34,706 bases of DNA from Chlamydiota bacterium (GCA_027366035.1 DAHXLK010000011.1:1-34706); one strand, 5' to 3'; shown: positions 1 to 8,345, counted from the first letter of the stretch. The notes: generated from the letters alone by a model not told the origin. A program made the numbers and translations.

Positions 1-124
1 TATCGGAAAGTATGTTGGGGCGAGAAAAAAAAGATATTTCTCATAAAAGACCCCGTAAGGAACCATGGAAATTTTTCACAAAACAGCTTTTTTAGGAAAA
101 GACCCTTGACTTCAGCGCGATTAA
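1..124. other. Left edge, no gene recognised
   Basis: I see no convincing coding frame, RNA gene or clear terminator in this stretch. It is AT-rich and runs directly into the decayed repeat copy that begins near 125. It could be the flank of a gene outside the window. Confidence 0.4.
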
Positions 125-282
125 GGAACTGTTGAAATCTCTCATTTTGTTAAAATTTGAGTCTCGCAAAGCCGGTTTGATTTTTTCAAGTAACATATCC
201 TGCTAAGGTATAGTAATTTTCAAAAAAATAAAATCCGAGGCGAGGATAAATTTTATCCAAATGGAAGGGCGAAACACGACTG
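125..282 (+). repeat. Dispersed palindromic repeat, decayed copy
   Basis: This is an eroded member of the repeat family seen in best form at 6525-6680. The left arm (ggaactgttgaaatct), the core with gccggtttga and acatatcctgctaaggta, and the right-hand aaatccgagg/ccaaatgg segments are all recognisable. The right terminal arm has diverged and no longer pairs well with the left. It is followed at once by a second, more decayed right half. Confidence 0.75.
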
Positions 283-286
283 AAAA

Positions 287-346
287 GATAAATCCTGCGA
301 AGCACGGGCGAATTTTGGCCTAAATGGGATTATGCGAGCGGTTTCA
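287..346 (+). repeat. Second decayed right half of the same repeat
   Basis: The segment with aaatcctgcgaagcacggg and cctaaatggga matches the right half of the family (aaatccggggaagcaaggg, accaaatggga) at most positions. It follows the copy at 125-282 directly, so two insertions or a partial duplication lie in tandem. Its last bases overlap the stop codon of the adjacent minus-strand gene, so that gene's end may have been set by the insertion. Confidence 0.55.
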
Positions 347-1549
347 ATATAACAGATATTTTTGCCTCTTATTTATAAATTGCTCCCGCTCATCTTTTTG
401 AAACTCGATTAATTTCCAAATGATATATTTTTCATTTATCAAAAAATTATAAATTTCTTCATTACCGGTTACCTTAAAGAAGAGATCTTTTTTCTGAGCT
501 GAAACATTCTGAATTCTACTCATAAATTCTTTAGGGTAGAGGGATTTCAACATGCCTAATAGATAATACTGAATTACTAAAGGTCGATAGACCAAATAGT
601 GTGTAATGATAATCCGAACCCCCTCACAATTTTCTCCTTTATACAATCCAAAAAAAGGGCGGAAAGAACATGGGGCAAAGATAACACCCGGTAAGTGCTG
701 TTCATTCAGTTTTTTCGCAAGGTCCTTTCCACATATCCATGGAGCCCCAATAACCTTAAAAGGAAGGGTGTATCCGACACCAATATTGACGATATTTAGC
801 TCTCCTAATGCTCCAATAGAAGCAAAGTAAAAAGGGGTATCCGGCTCCGGAATATTTGGACTTGTGGGTATCCAGTATAGTTTCGTGTCTTGGTAGGTCA
901 TCGATCTTTGCCAGCCTTTCATAGAAATAATTTTTAGATCGACTCCCACTTTATATTCTCCATTAAAATAACAGGCTAACTCTCCTATGGTCATTCCGTG
1001 ACAATAAGGGATATTGATATACCCTAAAAATGAACGCATATTTTCTTGAAGCATAGGGCCATCGACAAGAACACCTCCCATAGGGTTAGGACGATCTAGT
1101 ACATAAACGGCCACTTTCTTTTTCGCAGCTTCTTCCATGATATAAAAAAGGGTAGTGGCATAGGTATAAGGCCTTGCTCCAATTTCTTGTATGTCATAGA
1201 CAAGCACATCGATATTTTCTAACATTTTCTCTGTTGGCCGCCTATTTTCTCCATATAAACTAAAAAATTTAATGCTATTTTTTGAAAAGTTTTCAATTTT
1301 TTCTCCGGCAGGATGACTGCCATTAAAACCATGTTCAGGAGAAAAAACAGCTATAAGAGAAATATGCTCTTTTTGCTCTAAAAAAAGATCTACCGTGGAA
1401 TGTAAATCGCGATTCACACCTGTATGGTTGGTCACCAGTCCTATCCTCTTTCCCCATAAACATTTAGCCTGATCTAAAAATAATACATCCACCCCGAGCA
1501 AAACCTCAGATAAAAGAAAAATAGGGAAAAAAAGGAGGGTAAAAACCAT
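344..1549 (-). CDS. NamZ/YbbC-type exo-muramidase (DUF1343), secreted
   Basis: The 401-residue protein has a hydrophobic N-terminal signal peptide (about residues 1-19). It shows the hallmark motifs of the DUF1343 family: GLVTNHTGV near residue 37, FSPEHGF near 70, VYDIQEIGARPYTY near 118-131, and VLDRPNPMGG near 150. The characterised member, NamZ of Bacillus subtilis, is an exo-beta-N-acetylmuramidase that removes terminal MurNAc from peptidoglycan fragments. Length is usual for the family, so it looks intact. By family knowledge it should act outside the inner membrane on peptidoglycan; that role in a chlamydia is inference. It is transcribed alone, away from the small gene at 1657. The stop codon lies at the edge of a decayed repeat, so the last residues may not be original. 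Confidence 0.85.
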   Translation of the reverse strand: MVFTLLFFPIFLLSEVLLGVDVLFLDQAKCLWGKRIGLVTNHTGVNRDLHSTVDLFLEQKEHISLIAVFSPEHGFNGSHPAGEKIENFSKNSIKFFSLYGENRRPTEKMLENIDVLVYDIQEIGARPYTYATTLFYIMEEAAKKKVAVYVLDRPNPMGGVLVDGPMLQENMRSFLGYINIPYCHGMTIGELACYFNGEYKVGVDLKIISMKGWQRSMTYQDTKLYWIPTSPNIPEPDTPFYFASIGALGELNIVNIGVGYTLPFKVIGAPWICGKDLAKKLNEQHLPGVIFAPCSFRPFFGLYKGENCEGVRIIITHYLVYRPLVIQYYLLGMLKSLYPKEFMSRIQNVSAQKKDLFFKVTGNEEIYNFLINEKYIIWKLIEFQKDEREQFINKRQKYLLY

Positions 1550-1599
1550 TTTTGTATCTAATCCTATATAAAATGTTTCTTTAAAAAAAAGGATTCCTT

Positions 1600-1627
1600 T
1601 TTAGAAATCTCGACAAAATGTTATACT
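1600..1627 (+). promoter_or_regulatory. Possible sigma-70-type promoter of the small secreted peptide gene
   Basis: A TATACT hexamer at 1622-1627 resembles a -10 element. TTTAGA at 1600-1605, with a 16-base spacer, is a weak -35. It lies about 30 bases before the start codon at 1657. This is pattern matching only in AT-rich sequence. Confidence 0.3.
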
Positions 1628-1656
1628 TTCAATGTCATTCAACCAAAAGGTGGTAT

Positions 1657-1794
1657 ATGAAGAAATGGTTATTTTGTCTCATGTTAACTTCTGCTGTAGC
1701 TGCATTTGCAACCCTTCCGGAGCAAGGTGAGGAAGAGGAACAACTTCCTACGCAAGAAGTCACAATTCCTGAACAGGAGCTGATCACTCCGTAA
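1657..1794 (+). CDS. Small secreted acidic peptide (45 aa)
   Basis: A 45-codon frame starts at ATG 1657 behind a good ribosome binding site (AAGGTGG, 1648-1654). The first 18 residues (MKKWLFCLMLTSAVAAFA) form a textbook signal peptide, with a likely cut after AFA. The mature part is only about 27 residues, rich in Glu, Gln, Pro and Thr, with a loose internal repeat (EQLPTQE, EQELITP). A strong rho-independent terminator follows 32 bases after the stop. Ribosome site, signal peptide and dedicated terminator together make a real one-gene transcription unit likely. I recognise no family. It could be a periplasmic peptide or a lysis-type small protein. Confidence 0.65.
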   Translation: MKKWLFCLMLTSAVAAFATLPEQGEEEEQLPTQEVTIPEQELITP

Positions 1795-1825
1795 AACGAA
1801 ACTTTATTTAAAAAAACTTTCGTTG

Positions 1826-1858
1826 AAAGCTACGAAATAAATTCGTAGCTTTTTTTTT
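1826..1858 (+). terminator. Rho-independent terminator of the small peptide gene
   Basis: A perfect 11-bp stem (AAAGCTACGAA pairing with TTCGTAGCTTT) with a 5-base loop runs into nine T residues. It insulates the small gene from putA. Confidence 0.9.
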
Positions 1859-1904
1859 GCCTCTATCTTATTTAAAGAGAAAGAAATCGATTTAGTAACT
1901 TATT

Positions 1905-4900
1905 GTGAAAAATGCGCAAGACTCTTTCTCTATGCAAGATGCTTATGCAATTATTGACAGTGTCAGGGGCAAGCCTCAAAGCCTAGAAGAAAGAAAAAGC
2001 TCAACTATCTCTTTAGCAAAAACACTTTTACTAGAAGCGAATCGCATCATTGGCAAAGAAAAGAAAGCCTATAAAAAGTTGGCTTTACTCATGCATGATC
2101 CGAATGGTAAATCTTTTATCACCTGCATGACCGATCAGTGTTTTCGTAGTTCGACCAAAAAAAGGGTTATCTCTCAACTTAATTACCTTCTAGAGGAATT
2201 TGGAATTCCGAGGTTTCTTCCTTGGACACACAAGTGTGGCTTTAAATTATTCCGGTGGTTTTCTCCTTATTTCCCGGCCTTTTTTTTCACGATAGTTATC
2301 TGGATGATCCGCAAAGAAACTTCTAACGTAATTTTACCCGGAGAATCAAAAGCTTTAGAAGAATATCTTCAAAAAAGAACCCAAGAAGGGATTAAACTTA
2401 ACCTCAATCGACTTGGAGAAGCAATACTTAGTGAAGAAGAAGCTGAAAGGCGACTGCAAGTTTATCTAAAAGATTTTGAAAATCCTTTGATTCATTATAT
2501 CTCAATAAAAATTTCCACTATATATAGTCAGATCAATCTTTTAGCTTGGGAAAGCTCTAAAGGAAAAATTAAAGAAAAGCTACGCATCCTTTATCGATCA
2601 GCTATGAAACATACCTATCGAAATGAAGAGGGGATTGAGAAATATAAATTTGTAAATCTCGATATGGAGGAATATAAAGATTTACACCTCACTGTGGAAA
2701 TTTTCCGGGAGGTATTAAGTGAACCTGAATTTTACCTCCTTTCAGCAGGAATTGTCTTACAATCATACATCCCTGATTCGTTCTCTATACAACAAGAGCT
2801 AACCAACTGGGCACGAGAAAGGGTAAAAAATGGAGGAGCCCCTATAAAAATTAGGATCGTCAAAGGGGCAAACCTAGCTATGGAACAGGTAGAGTCTTCC
2901 CTAAAGCATTTACCTCAACCTCCTTATCTTAAAAAAACAGAAACAGACGCCAATTATAAGAAAATGATACTGTTCGGATTGGTAGCCGAAAATGCTAGAG
3001 CTGTCCATATAGGAGTTGCTAGCCATAACCTATTTGACATTTCGTTTGCCATTTTATTAAGAGCTGAGAATCAGGTGGAGCCTTATGTGCAGTTTGAAAT
3101 GTTAGAAGGAATGGCAGAACATATCCGAAAAGTGGTTCAAAACCTTACCTCTGACATACTCCTTTACTGCCCTATAGCTACCAAAAAAGATTTCAGAAAC
3201 GCTATTGCTTATTTAATTCGACGTTTAGATGAAAATACCGGAGAAGATAATTTTCTTTGCTACCTTTTTGGCTTAGAACCCGGGACAGCTAATTGGGAAA
3301 GGCAGGTTACCCAATTTCTTACAAGTTGTGATAGTATCCATAAATTATCGATGAGCCCAAGAAGAGAGCAAGACAGAACCCGTCTTCCCCCTCTACGTCC
3401 GTTACATAATTCTTATGAAGAAGAAGCAACAACCGATTTTTCCTTACCGCAAAATCGAGTTTGGGGAGAAAAAATTGTACAAAAATATCTAAAATATGCA
3501 CCACCGCCAATCCCTCTTGTAATAAATGGGGAAAATCATTTGGAAAATCAAAATGGGCAAGGGTTTAGCCCTTCTTCCCCTAATACGCCGTTATTTCATT
3601 ATATGCTTGCAGAAAGTCTTCATCTCGAACTAGCTTTAAAAACAGCAAAGCAAGAAGAGGAAAACTGGTCAAAAACATCGATATCTTCTCGAAGTGAGCT
3701 CTTACATAAAACGGCACAAAATATTCGAGAAAAACGAGGAAAGTTGTTAGGCGTCATGATGCTAGAAGGGGGGAAAACACTTCTTGAATCTGACCCTGAA
3801 ATTTCTGAAGCAGTAGATTTTATTGAATACTATTACCGACAGATGGAAAAGTTTTTAACTTATAAAGATCTCCGGCTGTCTCCTAAAGGAACTATTTTAG
3901 TGGCCCCCCCATGGAATTTTCCGGTAGCTATCCCGGTCGGAGGGATTGCAGCAGCACTCATTACCGGTAATTGTGTAATCTTTAAGCCTGCCCCTGAAGC
4001 TGTTTTATCCGGCTGGCATCTCGTCAATGCCTTTTGGGATGCCGGAATATCCAAAAAGACACTTCAATTTATCAACTGCAATGACGATCCGGAAGGGAGT
4101 AAATTGGTTCAAGATGAGAGGATCAACTGTATTATCCTTACAGGAGCTACCGCTACCGCTAAAAAATTCTTACAGCTCAGACCGGGACTAGATCTTGCGG
4201 CAGAAACGGGTGGTAAAAATGCGATGATCATCACCTCTTTGTCTGATCGAGATTTAGCTATTAAAGATCTTCTACAATCTGCTTTTGGCCATTCAGGGCA
4301 AAAATGTAGTGCTACTTCAGTAGTTATTTTAGAAAAGGAAGTCTATGATGATCCGGAATTTAAAAGACAATTGCAAGAAGCTACCACCTCTTTGCGAGTC
4401 GGGCTAAGTCATGATCTTAGTACAAAAATATCACCTTTAATTAAAAAACCGTCCGGTAATTTACTTAAAGGGCTTACCACATTAGAAAATAATGAGGAGT
4501 GGCTCACTATTCCTACACAACATCCTAGCAACCCTAATCTCTGGTCGCCGGGAATTAAATGGGGCGTACAGCCAGGAAGTTTTACACAAAAAACAGAGTT
4601 CTTTGGTCCGGTCCTTGCAGTAATCAGAGCTGAAAACCTAGATCATGCTATCGAGATCGCTAACAACACTGAATATGGCCTTACAGGAGGGCTCCATTCT
4701 TTAGACTTAAGAGAACAAAAAAAATGGTTGGAAAAAATTGAGGTAGGTAATGCTTACATCAATAGGACTATGACTGGAGCTATCGTTAGAAGGCAACCAT
4801 TTGGAGGGTATAAAAACAGTAGTTTTGGAAATGGCTCTAAAGCAGGGGGGCCTAATTATCTTCGTGAATTTTTACATTTTAAACAAGAGGGGCTTCCCCA

Positions 4901-5513
4901 AGAAAAACTCCCTGTAACGGAAAAAGTAAATAGCCTTACCACTTTTTTAGGAAAAATTCCGTTAACCTCGGAACAATTGGGTGTTTGGTACGCCAGCATT
5001 TGTAGCTATGCCTATTGGTGGAAAAAAATGTCTCAAAAGAGAGATCCCTCTAAATTACTTGGAGAAGATAATTTTTTCTATTATCTCCCTAGGAATGGGG
5101 TAAGTTTACGAATAAATATTGCAGACTCTGCACTAGATTATTTGCGGGTAATTGCTGCAGCTCTGACTTGTGAATCACCTTTAGAAATTAGTGTATCAAA
5201 TAAGAAAGAGGAAGGATTGTTAAAGTGGATAGATCTTGTCCCATTGCTTTGCGTTCTTTATGAGTCGGAGGAAGGATATTTACAAAGGATGCAAGAAGGT
5301 GCGATCAAAAGGGTAAGGCTTCTTTCTAAACCTACACAAGCTTTACGAGAAGCTGCGGCCGGCTCAGCCTGTCATATCGCAGATAGCCCAGTTTTAGCAA
5401 ATGGTAGATTTGAGCTTCTCCATTACGTCCGAGAGGTAAGCTTAAGTATCGACTATCACCGCTATGGCAATTTAGGAACTAGAGAGGGCGAACAAAGGAG
5501 ATCTCCTTCATAA
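1905..5513 (+). CDS. putA: Bifunctional proline dehydrogenase / P5C dehydrogenase (PutA)
   Basis: The 1202-residue protein oxidises proline to glutamate in two steps joined by substrate channelling. The proline dehydrogenase barrel lies at about residues 180-500, with the FAD-site strand RIVKGAN near 317 and the GVASHN and QFEMLEGM segments. The aldehyde dehydrogenase half spans about 560-1010: APPWNFPV near 666, ETGGKN near 766, catalytic Cys in GHSGQKCSATS near 800, and EFFGPVLAV. A C-terminal segment ending near YHRYGNLG is typical of longer PutA forms. There is no N-terminal ribbon-helix-helix, so it should not be a DNA-binding repressor. The start is GTG with no clear ribosome site; ATG at 1932 is an alternative. 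All catalytic motifs are present. It would give an intracellular bacterium access to host proline as carbon and electrons. Confidence 0.93.
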   Translation: MKNAQDSFSMQDAYAIIDSVRGKPQSLEERKSSTISLAKTLLLEANRIIGKEKKAYKKLALLMHDPNGKSFITCMTDQCFRSSTKKRVISQLNYLLEEFGIPRFLPWTHKCGFKLFRWFSPYFPAFFFTIVIWMIRKETSNVILPGESKALEEYLQKRTQEGIKLNLNRLGEAILSEEEAERRLQVYLKDFENPLIHYISIKISTIYSQINLLAWESSKGKIKEKLRILYRSAMKHTYRNEEGIEKYKFVNLDMEEYKDLHLTVEIFREVLSEPEFYLLSAGIVLQSYIPDSFSIQQELTNWARERVKNGGAPIKIRIVKGANLAMEQVESSLKHLPQPPYLKKTETDANYKKMILFGLVAENARAVHIGVASHNLFDISFAILLRAENQVEPYVQFEMLEGMAEHIRKVVQNLTSDILLYCPIATKKDFRNAIAYLIRRLDENTGEDNFLCYLFGLEPGTANWERQVTQFLTSCDSIHKLSMSPRREQDRTRLPPLRPLHNSYEEEATTDFSLPQNRVWGEKIVQKYLKYAPPPIPLVINGENHLENQNGQGFSPSSPNTPLFHYMLAESLHLELALKTAKQEEENWSKTSISSRSELLHKTAQNIREKRGKLLGVMMLEGGKTLLESDPEISEAVDFIEYYYRQMEKFLTYKDLRLSPKGTILVAPPWNFPVAIPVGGIAAALITGNCVIFKPAPEAVLSGWHLVNAFWDAGISKKTLQFINCNDDPEGSKLVQDERINCIILTGATATAKKFLQLRPGLDLAAETGGKNAMIITSLSDRDLAIKDLLQSAFGHSGQKCSATSVVILEKEVYDDPEFKRQLQEATTSLRVGLSHDLSTKISPLIKKPSGNLLKGLTTLENNEEWLTIPTQHPSNPNLWSPGIKWGVQPGSFTQKTEFFGPVLAVIRAENLDHAIEIANNTEYGLTGGLHSLDLREQKKWLEKIEVGNAYINRTMTGAIVRRQPFGGYKNSSFGNGSKAGGPNYLREFLHFKQEGLPQEKLPVTEKVNSLTTFLGKIPLTSEQLGVWYASICSYAYWWKKMSQKRDPSKLLGEDNFFYYLPRNGVSLRINIADSALDYLRVIAAALTCESPLEISVSNKKEEGLLKWIDLVPLLCVLYESEEGYLQRMQEGAIKRVRLLSKPTQALREAAAGSACHIADSPVLANGRFELLHYVREVSLSIDYHRYGNLGTREGEQRRSPS

Positions 5514-5515
5514 AA

Positions 5516-5653
5516 GGGGCTGTTTTGATCTCCCATTTGGTTAAAATTTGAGCCTTACTTCCCCGGATTTTACCTTTTTAAAGTACCTGTACCTTAGCAG
5601 GATATGTCACTTTCAAAAAAATCAAACCGGCTTTGCAAGGCTCAAATTTTAAC
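5516..5653 (-). repeat. Dispersed palindromic repeat, inverted copy, one arm eroded
   Basis: Reverse-oriented copy of the family: ggggctgttttgatct arm, then ccttagcaggatatgtcac core, then aaccggctttgcaaggctca. The distal arm after tttaac has lost its match to the first arm. It starts three bases after the putA stop and ends just before the stop of the convergent gene at 5686, so it fills the whole intergenic space. Confidence 0.85.
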
Positions 5654-5685
5654 GAAAAAATTCCTTTTCAGGTAGATCTTCTTTC

Positions 5686-6411
5686 TTACTGATTAGGAAT
5701 TGCAGCAGATGGTGTCCATAAACCTGTAGTGGGGTTATAAATACTATATTGAATGTATCCTGAAGAACCACTGGTCTGACTCCAGGTAGCAACGGCAGTA
5801 TTATTTTTATAAATTTGTATCTGCGGTGCAAAAGCATTTATTGCAGTAGACGTTGAGGAAATGGTAGTCGGATTGTCCCACCCTTCTAAAGACGTATATG
5901 TAGATGCCTGAATTTGTGTATTGACTCCGGTATTATAAGTCCATACAGCTACGCCAAAAACCCCACTATTAGTTACATTAATAGCCACCTTAGGCTGAGA
6001 ATAGGCATTAGAAACGGTAGTTACCGAATCAATTACTGTAGAAGCACCGGAAGACCAGCTGCCACTAGAAAACGAAGAGGAAAAAATACCTTGCACATTG
6101 GCGGTTGTAGCTTGCGCCCAAACCGCAATGGCATATCCTGACATAGCGGAAATATTCGGATAGCTATTTTTATTACTAGATATGAGAACTACCGGAGTAG
6201 ACCATGTAACTCCACTATATACGGAAGCAACTATATTTATAGTTGAGCCGGAAGTAGCACTTTGTTGTGGCCAAACAGCAAATACATTGCCAAACTCATC
6301 AAAAGCAATGCTGGAAATAATAGACGATTGTGTTGTCCCCGCAAGATTTGCCGGTGACCCAAATTGTGCAAGTAGGGGAAGCGCAAATAATACAAAAATA
6401 CAGTTTTTCAT
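5686..6411 (-). CDS. Secreted protein with repeated AVW blades (propeller-like)
   Basis: The 241-residue protein begins with a signal peptide (MKNCIFVLFALPLLAQFG). It contains at least four spaced repeats centred on a strand-like motif: GNVFAVWPQ near residue 40, YAIAVWAQ near 92, FGVAVWTYN near 150, and TAVATWSQ near 207. The repeats lie about 50-58 residues apart, each followed by Ser/Thr-rich segments. The pattern resembles beta-propeller blades. Four or five blades are few for a closed propeller, so the protein may be truncated or may oligomerise; the nearby repeat element is a possible cause. No catalytic motif is visible. It is probably exported to periplasm or surface. I do not recognise a named family. 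Confidence 0.7.
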   Translation of the reverse strand: MKNCIFVLFALPLLAQFGSPANLAGTTQSSIISSIAFDEFGNVFAVWPQQSATSGSTINIVASVYSGVTWSTPVVLISSNKNSYPNISAMSGYAIAVWAQATTANVQGIFSSSFSSGSWSSGASTVIDSVTTVSNAYSQPKVAINVTNSGVFGVAVWTYNTGVNTQIQASTYTSLEGWDNPTTISSTSTAINAFAPQIQIYKNNTAVATWSQTSGSSGYIQYSIYNPTTGLWTPSAAIPNQ

Positions 6412-6524
6412 GGGCCGATATTTAAAAATCCTACATATTCTTTGTCAAGATTTTAAAATCTTTGTAGAGCCAAAGTATAAATACCCGAATTTCGTTACAG
6501 GGACCAGTTCTATCTTTGCTTTAT

Positions 6525-6680
6525 GGGACTGTTTCGATCTTCGCTTTTTCGTTAAAATTTGAGCCTTGCAAAGCCGGTTTGATTTTTTTGAAAGTGACAT
6601 ATCCTGCTAAGGTATAGGCACTTTCAAATCCGGGGAAGCAAGGGTAAAATTTTAACCAAATGGGAGATCGAAACAGTCCC
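6525..6680 (+). repeat. Dispersed palindromic repeat, best-preserved copy with target duplication
   Basis: This 156-bp element has perfect 16-bp terminal inverted repeats (gggactgtttcgatct and its complement). The imperfect inverted arms continue inward for about 43 bp to gagccttgc/gcaagggt. Inside is a second stem (gaaagtg pairing with cactttc) around a loop with atcctgctaaggtatagg. A 5-bp direct repeat TTTAT flanks it (6520-6524 and 6681-6685), as expected of a transposed element. It lies in the 357-bp gap between the propeller-like gene and the porin gene; I see no other feature in that gap. Confidence 0.9.
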
Positions 6681-6768
6681 TTTATTATTACAAGTCTCAA
6701 ATTTTTTGAGCAAAAAAGAGTTCCTTTTATGAACCATCGGATATCTTTACTTTGTGTTTACACAAATT

Positions 6769-7515
6769 TTAAAACCTTACTTCTATGGCGGCCCCCAGGG
6801 CCGTTTCGCTTATAGACCTCCCCTCTATATTGATAAAAAAATAGGATCCAGGGCTAAAGGATAAGCCATAGAAAACCCCTACTAAATCTCGAAATTTCAG
6901 TTCCATTTGAGAAAGAGAGAGGAGATGAAAGGGTTTTATATTCAATGTAGTATAACACACAGTAATCCCAAAATAGGGAATAAAATAAAAAATCTTTTGA
7001 GAGATCCCTAACGCAACTTGCCAAGCATGCATAGAAACATGGGAAAAACCGGCCGGGTTCGGAAAGTGGAGTCCAAATTTTGATGCTTCATATTTGCCGT
7101 CAACACCAAAACTAAAGTTGTAGATTTCTATCAATAAAAGCTTTGCCCCAAGATTCCATAAAAATGCATGGGTATTTTTCGCAGAATAAAAATTATCCAC
7201 TTGGGAAAAGTTTATTTCTTGTCTAGCTGACCCTAGGTAGCTGTAAATATCCAACCTTTCTTTAACATTGAAAATGAAAGCTCCGGCAGTCCATTTCGTT
7301 TTTAAGCGGATGTTTTTCAAAGGGTATCCCTTGTGATTCAGAGGCTTTTGGAAGGTATTATCCCAATCATATCCAAAACGAAAATTACCCCACCATACAT
7401 CAGGAAGAAAAATTCCTTTATACAAAATGGCCGGGGCGTAGATGTTTCCTACCGGAGCCGCTTCTAATATTCCCAAAAACCCCAAAAATAAAATACCTCG
7501 GATGATACAAGTCAT
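6769..7515 (-). CDS. MOMP-like outer membrane protein, short
   Basis: The 248-residue protein has a signal peptide (about residues 1-19) and then APVGNIYAP, matching the mature start of chlamydial MOMP. Further MOMP landmarks follow in order: KERLDIYSYLG, a WNLGAKLLLIE strand, AWQVALGISQKIF with YFIPYFGI, and a C-terminal aromatic strand ending VRF, the outer-membrane assembly signal. It starts two bases after the end of the related gene at 7518, so the two form an operon. MOMP of Chlamydia is about 390 residues; this one lacks most of the variable loops and has only one Cys beyond the signal peptide, so disulfide cross-linking is unlikely. It probably forms a beta-barrel porin. Confidence 0.8.
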   Translation of the reverse strand: MTCIIRGILFLGFLGILEAAPVGNIYAPAILYKGIFLPDVWWGNFRFGYDWDNTFQKPLNHKGYPLKNIRLKTKWTAGAFIFNVKERLDIYSYLGSARQEINFSQVDNFYSAKNTHAFLWNLGAKLLLIEIYNFSFGVDGKYEASKFGLHFPNPAGFSHVSMHAWQVALGISQKIFYFIPYFGITVCYTTLNIKPFHLLSLSQMELKFRDLVGVFYGLSFSPGSYFFINIEGRSISETALGAAIEVRF

Positions 7516-7517
7516 GA

Positions 7518-8345
7518 TTAAAATCTGAAGTCTGCGGTAACCGTCATAGCCTCTTCATCTACTAATCTAGCTTCAATATTCAAAAAGAAGATATTACCAT
7601 TGGAAATAGCACAGCCTAAATATACCCCTGCATGGTTCTTGCTTTTAAAATGATTTGTAGTCGAGTAATTAGGTGCAATAGAAGGGGTATAAGGCGAATC
7701 GACAATACACTCAACAGAGGTATACTGGATTCCAATATAGGGAATAAGAAACTTAATCCTCCTGGCGACTCCAATAGCACCTTGCCATTCGTGATAATGG
7801 AAGCCGGCATTAGATACATTTCCTAATACATTATCAATAGTTAATAATTTTAAAGCCGGTTCCATTTCCATATAGCTGATATTAAAACCAAGACATGTTT
7901 TCTTCCACTCGAGTAAAATAATATTGGTTCCAATAGTCCAGGTATAATGAGAGTTTGACTTTGCTTTCACCCAAGATGTGACACCTAAATTCTTGACTCT
8001 CCATTTTCCCGATATGTTACCAACCCCACAAGTTCCATAAATATCTACCCGTTCCTTAATATTTAAAGTTAATGAGCCACTATTAGTATATTGTGAAAAA
8101 CAATCCACTTTCCCTGCCCCTCTAGCGGCTTGCATCAACCTCCTATCTGTGACAAAATTTCCCAGATATTCAACACGGAAATTGATCCAATTATCAGATG
8201 GAATCAGCAACCCTTTTCCTAAAATCCCGGGATTATAGGGATTACCAACAGGTATAGCCAAGGCATGATTCAAAAAAAATAAAGACAAAATAAAAAAGAA
8301 ATAAGGCATAAATTTTGAATAATTTAAAAAAGTACTATACTCCAA
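7518..8345 (-). CDS. MOMP-like outer membrane protein
   Basis: The 275-residue protein has a signal peptide with AIPVGNPYNP after the cut and EYLGNFVTDRRL near residue 63, close to the GYYGDFVFDRVL of chlamydial MOMP. KERVDIYGTCGVG, WTIGTNIILLE, YHEWQGAIGVARRI and LIPYIGIQYT match MOMP strands strongly; the YHEWQ element is nearly diagnostic. It ends EEAMTVTADFRF, with a terminal Phe. It is the first gene of the pair, and its partner at 6769-7515 is a diverged paralogue, indicating tandem duplication. It carries a few Cys residues, fewer than Chlamydia MOMP. An ATG 33 bases downstream is an alternative start that would still leave a signal peptide. Confidence 0.86.
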   Translation of the reverse strand: MEYSTFLNYSKFMPYFFFILSLFFLNHALAIPVGNPYNPGILGKGLLIPSDNWINFRVEYLGNFVTDRRLMQAARGAGKVDCFSQYTNSGSLTLNIKERVDIYGTCGVGNISGKWRVKNLGVTSWVKAKSNSHYTWTIGTNIILLEWKKTCLGFNISYMEMEPALKLLTIDNVLGNVSNAGFHYHEWQGAIGVARRIKFLIPYIGIQYTSVECIVDSPYTPSIAPNYSTTNHFKSKNHAGVYLGCAISNGNIFFLNIEARLVDEEAMTVTADFRF

